DNA of 64,000 nucleotides from Paludibacteraceae bacterium (GTDB lineage: Bacteria; Bacteroidota; Bacteroidia; Bacteroidales; Paludibacteraceae), in the NCBI GenBank assembly GCA_017478725.1, contig JAFVDD010000051.1, positions 27,660 through 91,659 of the forward strand, in the 5' to 3' direction. The notes beneath the pieces are model-generated. The model worked only from the letters and a program-made list of their open reading frames with translations. It was not told the DNA's origin and searched no databases. Positions 43,782-52,500 of this stretch are shown here, piece after piece. The translations under genes were made by a program, and so were the position numbers. Each line of letters begins with the position of its first letter. The first letter of the stretch is position 1.

Positions 43782-44446
43782 AGTTTGGTGCCGAAGCACA
43801 GATCGCCTGCGTCACCCAGACCCGGTACGATGTATTTTTTCTCATTGAGCACTGGGTCTATTGCCGCGCACCAAAGGGTAATATCCTCCCTGTCTCCCAG
43901 CGCCTGACGGATATAGTCTATCGCCTGGTTGGTTGCTATCGTGCAGCACAGGTGGGTGTGTGCCGGTTTGCCGTGCCTGAGCAGCGCCAGATAGCCTACC
44001 TCCATCGACATGCCGGTAGCCAGCATCGGATCTACCAGCACCAGAGTCTTGCCCTCAATCGACGGTGCTGCCATGTATTCCGCCACTATCTCCAACTGCT
44101 GCTCGCCGTGGGCGTTTCTGCCCATCCGGCGGTAGGCGCTCAAAAAAGCGTTCTCCGCTCCGTCGAACATATTCAGAAATCCCTGGTGGAACGGCAGTCC
44201 GGCACGCAGTATCGTACCCAGCACAATATGGTCGGTGATGGTGTTCACAGTAGCGGTACCCAGCGGCGTCTGTACATCCGTGGGGGTGTAACTCATTGCC
44301 TTGCTGACCTCTACTGCCATCACCTCGCCTATGCGTTCTATGTTGCGGCGGAAGCGAAGACTGTCCTGCTGGATTTTCACGTCGCGTATCTCACGCATGT
44401 ATTGGTTGAGCAGACTGTTCTGCTCCGACAGATTGATGACTTTCAT
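43778..44446 (-). CDS. upp: uracil phosphoribosyltransferase
   Basis: Encodes 222 residues, cytoplasmic. Makes UMP from uracil and PRPP in pyrimidine salvage. The PRPP loop is VLVDPMLATGMSM, GTILRAGLPFHQG and YIVPGLGDAGDLCFGT match the uracil site and C-terminus. The start at 44446 (MKVINLSEQN) is used; the longer frame would run into the previous gene. Confidence 0.93.
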   Translation of the reverse strand: MKVINLSEQNSLLNQYMREIRDVKIQQDSLRFRRNIERIGEVMAVEVSKAMSYTPTDVQTPLGTATVNTITDHIVLGTILRAGLPFHQGFLNMFDGAENAFLSAYRRMGRNAHGEQQLEIVAEYMAAPSIEGKTLVLVDPMLATGMSMEVGYLALLRHGKPAHTHLCCTIATNQAIDYIRQALGDREDITLWCAAIDPVLNEKKYIVPGLGDAGDLCFGTKL

Positions 44447-44454
44447 ACTCCGGA

Positions 44455-45096
44455 TTATTGAATGGATTTGGCGAGTTTCTGCTCTTTTTTCAGCGTAGCT
44501 ATCTGGGTTTTGCACTGTGTTTCCAGAGTAGTGATATCCGCTGCTTTCTGGATGACCTCCTGGTTGTAGATCTGCACGGCGTTCTGTCCGCTGCGCAGTT
44601 TTTCCTCCACGTCCGTGATGGCGCGTTTGCGGTCGGCTACCTCGCGCAGGCTGTAATTGAGCTCTTTCTGCTGGCTGGTCAGCAACTCGTTATAGCTGTC
44701 GCGGGTTTCCTGGTTCAGCTCCACTTTCTTGCCCATCGCCAGCAGCTGTTTCTCTATCGTCTTCTGCATCGCGATCAGGTCGTGCTCCTCCTGCTCGTAG
44801 GTCTTGCGCAGACTGCCTGCCAGTTTGAAGGCCTCCTGGATGGTAGCGCTCATCTCCTTGGCGTGAGCCTGCTCGGTCTTCAGTTCGGCACGGGATTTTT
44901 TCAGCTGTGCCAGGTTCTGCTCCAGCCCCTGCTCCATGGTCTTCAGCGATGCCATGTACATAGCCGGCTGGCTCAGATAAGCGTCTCGCAGCGAATCCAG
45001 TTTCAAGTCCTTGATTTCAACACCTATCGGTGTTACATGTTGTGCCATTACAGCCATACTCATGGCAGCAAAAGCGATCATAAAGATTTTTCTCAT
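44455..45096 (-). CDS. secreted coiled-coil protein, 213 aa
   Basis: Encodes 213 residues. After the signal peptide (MRKIFMIAFAAMSMAVMAQ) almost the entire mature protein is predicted coiled coil with many Lys, Glu and Gln. It may be a periplasmic structural protein; no family recognised. Its leader, from the promoter at 45225, is about 120 bases and contains a conserved structured element (45124-45194). Confidence 0.75.
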   Translation of the reverse strand: MRKIFMIAFAAMSMAVMAQHVTPIGVEIKDLKLDSLRDAYLSQPAMYMASLKTMEQGLEQNLAQLKKSRAELKTEQAHAKEMSATIQEAFKLAGSLRKTYEQEEHDLIAMQKTIEKQLLAMGKKVELNQETRDSYNELLTSQQKELNYSLREVADRKRAITDVEEKLRSGQNAVQIYNQEVIQKAADITTLETQCKTQIATLKKEQKLAKSIQ

Positions 45097-45123
45097 ACTA
45101 TCCTTGTTTTTTGTTTTGCTATT

Positions 45124-45194
45124 GGGGTCCCCGCAAATTTCAATTTGTGGGGAGAGCGGAGGCACCGAGCGCCCTAATGACCGCGAGGCGGTCA
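45124..45194 (-). other. structured repeat element, copy 1, in a 5' leader
   Basis: On the minus strand: stem TGACCGC/GCGGTCA, linker TTAGGGCG, four bases, linker GTGCCTCCGCTCTCCCCA, stem CAAAT/ATTTG, then CGGGGACCCC. The same linkers in the same order occur at 55279-55358 with entirely different stem sequences. TCCCC and GGGGA extend the second stem. Confidence 0.7.
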
Positions 45195-45224
45195 GTCAAT
45201 GCGCGAAGTCGCTAAACGCGACTG

Positions 45225-45255
45225 CAAAGATACAAAATTATTTTCACACATGCAA
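45225..45255 (-). promoter_or_regulatory. promoter of the coiled-coil protein gene
   Basis: Minus strand TTG (45255-45253) within CTTGCATGTGTG, 20 bases, TATCTTTG (45232-45225). Confidence 0.8.
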
Positions 45256-45323
45256 GCGCGCACGCATTTTATTGAAAAAAAGTACAAAAAATAATTATTT
45301 TTCACCTACTTTCACCGTTCGCC

Positions 45324-45355
45324 TTTTCACTTTTCGTCTTAATTTTGTACCTTTG
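45324..45355 (+). promoter_or_regulatory. promoter of the DUF5063 gene (weak -33)
   Basis: TACCTTTG at 45348-45355 is a good -7 box; the -33 region (45324-45327) is TTTT rather than TTTG. Confidence 0.6.
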
Positions 45356-45375
45356 CATGTTTTTTCATGTATTGT

Positions 45376-45891
45376 ATGAAGTCTTTTGTTTTCCAAGACG
45401 CTACCGTCTCTTTTGTCACTGCCGCAGCGCAAACCTGCCTGCTCATGGAGCGGGTAGCCGAATATGAACGCGATGAGTGGATCGAGCAAATGCTCCGGCT
45501 CCTGCCGGTTCTCTATCTCCGCACACGCCTGCTGGAAGACGCCGAGCCTATGCTTGACGACGAGCCGCAGCGTTTTGTCACCGAGGAGGACTACAACTGC
45601 ACGCTTTTCGGAATCCGCAATCTGCTCGGCGAAGACGACGCCTATCTGGATGTGTTTGTCGATCAGGGCATCTATACCGACGAAGTCCGCACCGCCTATA
45701 TCTCCGAGGGAATGGCGGATATCTATCAGGAACTCAAGGATATGGCGGCGGCGTTCCAGTTGGGCGAAGAACCCGTCATGAACGATGCCGTCATCGCCTG
45801 CCGCAGAGCTTTCGAGACACGGTGGGGCCAGACGCTACTGGCTGTCCTGAGGCCCCTGCACGCTATCAGCCATAGCGAAATAGAAGACTAA
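45376..45891 (+). CDS. DUF5063 domain protein
   Basis: Encodes 171 residues, acidic, all-helical, cytoplasmic. It fits DUF5063 by its YERDEWIEQMLRLLPVLYLR segment and Asp/Glu-rich EDDAYLDVFVDQGIYTDEV. The family is usually next to a 3'-5' exonuclease gene in Bacteroidota, as here. An ATG at 45367 would add three residues. Function unknown. Confidence 0.8.
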   Translation: MKSFVFQDATVSFVTAAAQTCLLMERVAEYERDEWIEQMLRLLPVLYLRTRLLEDAEPMLDDEPQRFVTEEDYNCTLFGIRNLLGEDDAYLDVFVDQGIYTDEVRTAYISEGMADIYQELKDMAAAFQLGEEPVMNDAVIACRRAFETRWGQTLLAVLRPLHAISHSEIED

Positions 45892-45925
45892 CCGTCCATC
45901 TTCAAATTTTCAAATCTTCAGATTT

Positions 45926-46732
45926 TTGAATAACGCTTATATCCATCATATCAGTAAAGATCTCATCCAATGGATGCCCCTCACGGCGTTCGAGGGCGAG
46001 GTCATTGTGGTGGACAAACCCGAAATGGTGGCGGACGCCGTGGCGTATCTCCGCCGCCAGAAAGTGCTGGGCGTAGATACCGAAGCGAGACCCAGTTTCC
46101 AGAGGGGGCTCCATTACCCTACCGCGCTGGTCCAGATTGCCACTCACGAGCGGTGCTATCTCTTCCGCCTCACCCACGTAGGCATGCCTCAGGAGCTGGC
46201 GGACATCTTCGCCGATCCCGCTATCTGCAAGGTCGGGCTGGCTTTCCGCGACGACATCAACGGCCTTAGGCGGCGCCGCAATTTCACGCCTGCCAACTGC
46301 GTGGACGTACAATCGCTCGTCAGCCGCTACGGCATTCTCGACCTCGGACTCCAGAAAGTGTTTGCCATCTGCTTCGGACAAAAGATCTCCAAATCGCAGC
46401 AACTCACCAACTGGGAAAACTCCCACCTCACGCCCGAGCAGGCGCGCTATGCCTCTACCGACGCCTGGGCTACCCTCCTCATCTACGAGGACCTCATGGC
46501 GCATGATCCCCTGCCCCAGGCGGAAGCCGACGCTCTCCGCCGCGAGGAGAAAGAGCGCCAGATCGAGCACCAGCAGCAGATCCAGGACCAGCGCCTCATG
46601 GAGCAGGGTATCACTCCCCCGCCCCACCTCACGCCCGAAGAGCGGGCGGCCAAACAGGCGGCTAAGCGCACTGCCAAACGCCGCGCACAGCGCCAGCGCA
46701 AGAAAATCAGGAAATCCACTAATCCGCAATAA
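45926..46732 (+). CDS. 3'-5' exonuclease (DnaQ-like DEDD, RNase D type)
   Basis: Encodes 268 residues. The DEDDy exonuclease domain shows the first acidic pair in VLGVDTEARPS, the second Asp in GLAFRDDINGL, and the Tyr/Asp pair in ARYASTDAWATL. A basic Lys/Arg/Gln tail follows (from about 210). The likely start is TTG at 45926, as no ATG is available upstream of the conserved domain. It follows DUF5063 at 34 bases. Confidence 0.82.
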   Translation: MNNAYIHHISKDLIQWMPLTAFEGEVIVVDKPEMVADAVAYLRRQKVLGVDTEARPSFQRGLHYPTALVQIATHERCYLFRLTHVGMPQELADIFADPAICKVGLAFRDDINGLRRRRNFTPANCVDVQSLVSRYGILDLGLQKVFAICFGQKISKSQQLTNWENSHLTPEQARYASTDAWATLLIYEDLMAHDPLPQAEADALRREEKERQIEHQQQIQDQRLMEQGITPPPHLTPEERAAKQAAKRTAKRRAQRQRKKIRKSTNPQ

Positions 46733-46734
46733 TT

Positions 46735-48168
46735 ATGAAACGTCTCCTTATTCTTCTGTACTCTGTACTCTGTACTCTGTCTTCTTTCGCGCAAGCGAAA
46801 TACGTTTTCTATTTCATCGGCGACGGCATGGGCGCCAACCAGGTGCTCGTCTCCGAGATGTACCGCTCTGCCCTCAACGGCGAGCCTCTCGGACGCACAC
46901 AAACGCTGATGACCACTTTCCCCTATTCGGGTCAGGTTGCCACTTTCTCCCGCAGCAACGGTATCACCGACTCCGCCGCCGCGGGCACCTGTCTGGCTAC
47001 GGGCAGCAAGACCAACAACGGCGTACTCGGCCTCAATGCCGGCGGCGACACCCTCACCACCATCGCCGAGCAGCTCAAGGCGGAGGGATGGGGAGTAGGT
47101 ATCATGACTACCGTAGCCATCGACCATGCCACGCCGGCGGCTTTCTACGCCAATGTGGACAAGCGAAACAGTTATTACGAGATAGGCGGACAGCTCTGCC
47201 TAAGCGGCTTTGATTTCTTCGGCGGAGCGGGATTCCATTACCCAGAGGGCAAACACGACAACAAACCTGTCAACCTCTACCGTCTGGCGGAGCAGAGCGG
47301 CTATACGATCGCCCACGGCTATCAGGAGGCGCAGGATATCATCCGCAGCAGTATGCCGGAGTCCACCAAGCCCGTCACGGATGTGGACAAACTCATCCTC
47401 ATTCAGTCCTCCGACGACCAGGGTGCCCGTCATGGCAGCAATCTGCCTTATGCTATCGACCGCGAGGCGGGCGATCTCACCCTGGCGCAGATTGTGGAGA
47501 CCGCCATCCTCTTTCTCAACGACCGCCACGAGCGGTTCTTTATGATGGTGGAGGGCGGCATGATCGATTACGCCTGCCATGGCGACGATGCCGCTACCGC
47601 TATCGGCGAGACATGGGACATGGACGAGGCGATGCGGCTGGCGTATGATTTCTACCTCGCCCACCCCGACGAGACACTCATCGTCGTCACCGCCGACCAT
47701 GAGACCGGAGGTCTCGCTCTCGGCAACAGCGATTACACCCTCCATCTCGACCTGCTCCAATACCAGCGCTGCTCGGCGTGGATCTTGAGCGACAAGTTCT
47801 CCCGCCTGTTCGACGAGAACAAACGCCCCTCATGGGACGCCGTCAAAACGCTCTACCGCGACAACCTCGGGTTATGGGACAAAGTGGAGGTGACGCTTGA
47901 CGAAGAGACAGAACTCAAAGCACTCTACAAAGCCGCTTTGGCGCACAAGGGCAAGGACGCCAAAACAATGTACAAAACCATCAACTCCCTCTCCAACGCC
48001 GGCGTCCAGTTGCTCAACCGGAAAGCCAAAGTGGGTTGGACCTCTTGGGCTCATACAGCCAGTGCGGTGCCTGTTTTCGCCATCGGCGTGGGAGCCGAGC
48101 GGTTCACCGGATGGCACGACAACACCGAAATCGTTCCCCTCATCCGCCGCGCGATTGACCAACCATAA
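46735..48168 (+). CDS. alkaline phosphatase
   Basis: Encodes 477 residues, secreted (signal peptide MKRLLILLYSVLCTLSSFAQ). The nucleophile Ser80 is in ITDSAAAGTCLATG. Metal ligands are IGDGMG, IDHATPAAFYAN, VEGGMIDYACHGDD, TADHETGG and TSWAHTASAVPVF. Family members release phosphate from many esters in the periplasm. A heptamer repeat lies within the signal peptide codons. It begins two bases after the exonuclease stop. Confidence 0.92.
   Translation: MKRLLILLYSVLCTLSSFAQAKYVFYFIGDGMGANQVLVSEMYRSALNGEPLGRTQTLMTTFPYSGQVATFSRSNGITDSAAAGTCLATGSKTNNGVLGLNAGGDTLTTIAEQLKAEGWGVGIMTTVAIDHATPAAFYANVDKRNSYYEIGGQLCLSGFDFFGGAGFHYPEGKHDNKPVNLYRLAEQSGYTIAHGYQEAQDIIRSSMPESTKPVTDVDKLILIQSSDDQGARHGSNLPYAIDREAGDLTLAQIVETAILFLNDRHERFFMMVEGGMIDYACHGDDAATAIGETWDMDEAMRLAYDFYLAHPDETLIVVTADHETGGLALGNSDYTLHLDLLQYQRCSAWILSDKFSRLFDENKRPSWDAVKTLYRDNLGLWDKVEVTLDEETELKALYKAALAHKGKDAKTMYKTINSLSNAGVQLLNRKAKVGWTSWAHTASAVPVFAIGVGAERFTGWHDNTEIVPLIRRAIDQP
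46755..46780 (+). repeat. 7-bp tandem repeat inside the phosphatase signal peptide
   Basis: TCTGTAC at 46755-46761, 46762-46768 and 46769-46775, then TCTGT. One unit gained or lost shifts the reading frame. Confidence 0.9.
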
Positions 48169-48512
48169 TCCTCCACGGCCCTTCCTAATGTTCCCCGTAA
48201 CCTTTTTTAGTAGGCATCGCAGCCCTGTTTGAAAGTCCCCGCAGCCCTGTTTGAAAGTCTCCGCGGCCTTGCCAAAAATGCACCGTCTCCGTCCCTTCGG
48301 AGTCGGTGCATTCTCGTTACCATCTCGTTAGCATTACGGACGTCATAGTCCTGTTTTTATGCTCCCCTCCCACTCCTCTCTTTTATGGGGAGAGCGGGCA
48401 TCCCCGAGGAGCTGATGCCGCCCGGCGGCAGTCTTTCTCCGAGGGTGACGAACGCAAACACGCCCCGCATTTCTGCGAGGCGTATTGGGTTATTTCCGGT
48501 TGCATGGATAAC
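48169..48512. other. gene-free stretch with direct repeats, hairpin and a diverged structured element
   Basis: A 20-bp sequence beginning CGCAGCCCTGTTTG is present twice (48218-48237, 48240-48259), followed by a degraded third copy. An inverted repeat AATGCACCG/CGGTGCATT (48277-48312) forms a strong hairpin without a T run. Around 48377-48430, GGGGAGAGCGGGCATC resembles the structured element seen at 45124 and 55279. No credible gene. Confidence 0.6.
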
Positions 48513-48803
48513 TTATTGAGCAACGAAATCGAATTCGTTGCGTTTGATGAGTAACGGATAACGCTCGGGGTGACGTAGAGAATCTACCTCCAGATCAACC
48601 TCCAACTTTGGCCATTCTATAGCATTTTTGCCGTTCATCCGGATATCCAACACCTCATTTATGGTAGCGTTGCGCATCCATGGCACACGGTTATAAGACA
48701 AGAAATAATCTTGTCCCATTACAGAAATCATAACTCCTTTATCGTTAATCATCAATACGTCCGCCGATGTGGAGTTGATATTGTTTTTTAAAGAGGTTTG
48801 CAT
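48513..48803 (-). CDS. DUF2442-like protein
   Basis: Encodes 96 residues. The C-terminal half has the DUF2442 look (VPWMRNATINEVLDIRM, IEWPKLEVDLEVDSL..PERYPLL). DUF2442 genes are commonly paired with DUF4160 genes, and such pairs are regarded as toxin-antitoxin-like. Here the upstream partner overlaps by 59 bases and is short. Start at 48803. Confidence 0.7.
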   Translation of the reverse strand: MQTSLKNNINSTSADVLMINDKGVMISVMGQDYFLSYNRVPWMRNATINEVLDIRMNGKNAIEWPKLEVDLEVDSLRHPERYPLLIKRNEFDFVAQ

Positions 48804-48915
48804 ATATCTCTACTATCGTTTTAATCTTATTAATTTCGTTCTGGCTGAAATCTCCTTTATAAGCGACTTCCACTTCAGGTTCCAGCCAAAATTTTGCAAT
48901 TTCACTCCCTTTCAT
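48745..48915 (-). CDS. short DUF4160-like protein, possibly truncated
   Basis: A 56-residue frame, MKGSEIAKFWLEPEVEVAYK then DFSQNEINKIKTIVEIYANLF. It resembles the second half of DUF4160 proteins, which are usually about 80 residues. The N-terminal strand pair expected for the family is missing, and just upstream lies a 51-bp relic of a surface-protein gene end, so the gene may have been cut by rearrangement. It overlaps the DUF2442-like gene. Confidence 0.6.
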   Translation of the reverse strand: MKGSEIAKFWLEPEVEVAYKGDFSQNEINKIKTIVEIYANLFKKQYQLHIGGRIDD

Positions 48916-48987
48916 TTATCTTACAGGCTGCAGGTCAGGCTTTCGCCTATAACCTTTCGCCTTTCGTCATTAAAGGCCCTTGCACTA

Positions 48988-49038
48988 TTACCGAACGCGC
49001 TGTCCGTCAATGGTGTAGGCCTTGTCGCCGTGGCGGAT
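48988..49038 (-). pseudogene. relic of a surface-protein C-terminus
   Basis: Reads FIRHGDKAYTIDGQRVR and a stop on the minus strand. Over 51 bases it differs by about three from the last codons of the large gene at 49597 (RRGDKTYTIDGQRVR). It abuts the stop of the toxin gene at 49042. Confidence 0.8.
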
Positions 49039-49041
49039 AAA

Positions 49042-49356
49042 TTAATCGTGAAACAATAGGCTGTGACGAGCGTCCTCAACAGATACTACCATCTCGCCGG
49101 ATGGTAGAACGGCTACACGAAAAGCAAAATGAAAATCCTCGTAGATAAAATCGAGATACCCCTTTCGTTTCCAATCCAACACATATCGGGATTCATTGTA
49201 CAAATAATACGTCTTCCCTAATGTCTGCAATGCATTGTACAACCGTTGTTCTTTGTTCAGAACCGTTTGGAGATCCAGCGTTGGATGCTTCTCCATCGCT
49301 GCCACATAAAAATCTTCTACAGCCTGATAGACAGTTTCATGAACGATGACTCTCAT
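49042..49356 (-). CDS. probable toxin of a type II toxin-antitoxin pair
   Basis: Encodes 104 residues. A RelE/ParE-like alpha/beta arrangement is suggested by the WKRKGYLDFIYEDFHFAFRV and VSVEDARHSLLF strands. Its start overlaps the stop of a 44-residue gene by ATGA, the standard order antitoxin then toxin. I infer the role from architecture; no diagnostic catalytic residue is certain. Confidence 0.6.
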   Translation of the reverse strand: MRVIVHETVYQAVEDFYVAAMEKHPTLDLQTVLNKEQRLYNALQTLGKTYYLYNESRYVLDWKRKGYLDFIYEDFHFAFRVAVLPSGEMVVSVEDARHSLLFHD

Positions 49357-49487
49357 CTTTGTTGGCTGTAGTGCTTTTGGATTTTGGCAGTCAGACGCTC
49401 ATGCATCTCGTCCAATGTCATATAATGCGGCATTTCAGATGCAAAGATGACATCATAATTTACCTTTTTTGCTGCTTCTGCACTCAT
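49353..49487 (-). CDS. probable antitoxin, 44 aa
   Basis: MSAEAAKKVNYDVIFASEMP, then HYMTLDEMHERLTAKIQKHY: a short charged helical protein. It is directly downstream of a clear promoter (49518-49549) and translationally coupled to the toxin-like gene. Confidence 0.65.
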   Translation of the reverse strand: MSAEAAKKVNYDVIFASEMPHYMTLDEMHERLTAKIQKHYSQQR

Positions 49488-49517
49488 AATTGTTCGTACA
49501 TCTTTTCATTTCCGCTG

Positions 49518-49549
49518 CAAAGGTACACAAAAAAATCGACATACGCAAA
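49518..49549 (-). promoter_or_regulatory. promoter of the 49.4-kb toxin-antitoxin pair
   Basis: Minus strand TTTG (49549-49546) followed by CGTATGTCG, 20 bases, TACCTTTG (49525-49518). The -33 box is located in the loop of the terminator of the upstream gene. Confidence 0.85.
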
Positions 49550-49566
49550 TGTATGCCGATTTTTTT
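49529..49566 (-). terminator. terminator of the 1616-residue protein gene, fused to the next promoter
   Basis: A hairpin with arms AAAAATCGaCATAC and GTATGcCGATTTTT ends in T runs in both directions. On the minus strand it follows the stop at 49597 by 30 bases. Confidence 0.85.
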
Positions 49567-49596
49567 GTTATTTCCCCCTTTTATGGGGTCGCACTG

Positions 49597-52500
49597 TTAA
49601 CGAACGCGCTGTCCGTCAATGGTGTAGGTCTTGTCGCCGCGGCGGATGATGATCATGCCGTTCTCCAAGGTCTTGACAGCCTTCACCTCAGCAGCCGTGT
49701 TGTCGATAGCGTCTGCACCGCCCTTAGCAGGGAAGGTTATTACTACCTCGTTGTAGCCGAAGATCCATGTGAACTGGTACTCGCCGGTCACATCAGCTTG
49801 GAACCAAAGGTTTTTTCCATCGTTTATGAGTTCCGAAGCGGTGTTCACAGAACGGGTAATCTCAACGCCGTCGCCATTCCAGCCCATCCACTTGTTGTCA
49901 ACATACATCTTGAAGGTCACCCAAGTTTCAGCTTCGATTGTCTTGGTTGCGGTAGCTGACTTGCGGTCTGCTGACAGTACAGCTGCATCTGCTGTTGTGC
50001 TCCAACTATTGAGATCGCCTGCGAGATAAACCGTCTGCGGCACCAAAGCACCGTAAACCTTGAATACTTCGTTAGTATAGGTAATCGTCACATCGCCGGC
50101 CTCGGCAAGCGTGAAGTGAATATTACCGTTTTCGCCGGCATACAGACCTGCGATGAGCTCTGATTGAGTCAGGTCGTCGAAGCCCTTCATGTTGCTCCAT
50201 GTGCCGTCCAACGACAGTTTGAACACATGACTTCCTGCCGGTACATTCTTAAAGGTATAGGAATCTTCCAGCGCTTTCACACCAGCGGGTTCCCAGTTAT
50301 AGCCGGTGAACTCTTCATTTCCGGTGATGTAGAACTTCACAGCGGTGAAGGTAGCAACAACCTCTATATCCTCGGTGCCTACGGTGAACTGCTTAACCTC
50401 AAGGATGTCCACGCCGCCTGCGGTCAGTTTGGTCAGTGCATGACCATTCTTAGAAGCCTCAACGGTCAGAACAGTACCCTTGGTGAACGCATCGCCGCTG
50501 GTGATAGCCACACCGGCATTCTTAACCGTAATCGACTCACCGAAGGTCACTGCGTGTTTGTTCACCGTAACGGCTACGTCGAACCACTCGCTTGCATAGG
50601 TCTCGCTCTCATACTCATAGGAAGCTTTTACCTTAACGGTTCCGTCTTCGGTAACAGTCTCAGGATCAGTTGTCCATGTTAACTCATCCTCTACAGCAAT
50701 TGCCCAACCGTTGGTATATACATCCTTAACGCCAAGACCGCTGTGGTCAAATGCGTCACCGTACTCATAAGCGGTCTTGCTGGCAGTGCCGTAAATGGCT
50801 GCATGATCCCATTCTCCTGCATCGAACGAGAGGATGTAGCTTCCTGCGCTGAACTCATAAACAGAGTCCTTCGCATAATAGGTGATATTACCGAACACAC
50901 GTACCTTCTCGCCTTTAATAACGCCTGCTTCAGCCTCAAAGTTCTGATTGTTAACATCTTTGCCGTTGTAAATCTCGAACTTCGTTCCGGTGAGGAAGCC
51001 GTTCTCGTCCAAGTCTTGGATGAAATAGGTACGCGTACCTGCCATAGCAGCTGTTACATCTTCGCTTACATAAGCTTCTACTACAACGCCTGTAGTAGTA
51101 CCGCTGTTGTCGATAGCAGCGATAGCCTCAGCTACGGTGTAGAGTTTAGTGAACTTGGCAGTGATGGTCACATCGCTTGCCGGCATTGCGAAAGTTGTAG
51201 AAAGAGCCTGAGCATTTGCGAAAGAAACCTCTTTGTTAGCCTCCCAGCCGAGGAATACATAGCCTTCTACAGCCGTAGCCGAAACGGTTATCTCGTCGCC
51301 GTAGTTCTTGTTCTCCTGGTTAGCAGAAAGGGTTGCGTTTGCGCCACCTTCTTGCGCCATCGTAACGGTGTAGTTAACCTTAGCAAAAGTCGCGGTAACA
51401 GTGAGAGTGCCTGCGGCTGTCTCTGCAGGGATAGAAATCTGCTTTGTGTCTGCATCATAACTTGCAGCAGCTACACCGCTGATGGCAATGTTTGTCAACT
51501 CATAGCCTGTGGCAACCGTTTCCTCAACAACGATTGTTACGTCATTGCAAGTCTTAACAGACTCAACCTCAACGCCGTTCACTTTGAGTGCAAACGTATT
51601 GCCGTTGTCCTCACCAGCCTTAACAAACTCAACTTCGTCGCAATGCGGACAAGTAGTCAGGTAGTCGGAGTAAGAGGTAACGGATTTCGCAACTTCATAT
51701 TTCACCTCAATAGCAGTAAACTTAACTTGTCCATTAGTTGCTGTACCACTATTGCCAACACTAAATGTTGCAGATGTACCTGTAGCACTAACAGTCGAAC
51801 CACTTGTAACTTGAGTTTCGCCATCTAAAAGTACTCCTGTGTTGCTTATATTATATGTAAGCTTGATGGATTTCAGTTCACCAGACGTCGTAGCAATAGT
51901 AATTTTTGCAGACTCGCCTTGATAGAAACGCCATTCATTTCCGCTTGTATAATACTTACCTGTATTTGTTCCAGAAGATGCAGTTGCTGTTACATCAGAG
52001 TTGAGCGTAACAGAACTATATTGTGTTCCATTGCTCCAACTGTTTGCAGTAGCATAGTCAGAGATGGTTACCGAAGCAGTTTTCTCCTCGGTGCCCTCCT
52101 CTACCGTCTTCGTTGCAAATACAGCGTAGAAGTTGACGTCAGCTGCAGGCATTTCGGTCTTGGAGGTATAAGTCGGAGCATTTGCTTGTGCCACGGCCAG
52201 CGGAGCTTCCGCCCAGCCCATGAAAGTCAAACCTGCGCAATCGCCTGTAGCTACAGCCTCAGGAGCTTCCTCCAATGCGGTGCCGGCCAAAGCGGATTGT
52301 GTCTTCTTAGCCACGCCGTTCACATACCATGTAGCCGTATATTTCTTCTGTACGGTGAGGGTATAGAAGAGATCATCTTCAGCAATAGCGTTGACGGTGT
52401 CGTTTCCGGCAAAGTTCACAATGATGAAGGTCTCACCCGGAGCCACGAGTGTAATCACGCCATTCGCATCAACGGTAGCTACATCTTCGTCTGTGCTGCT

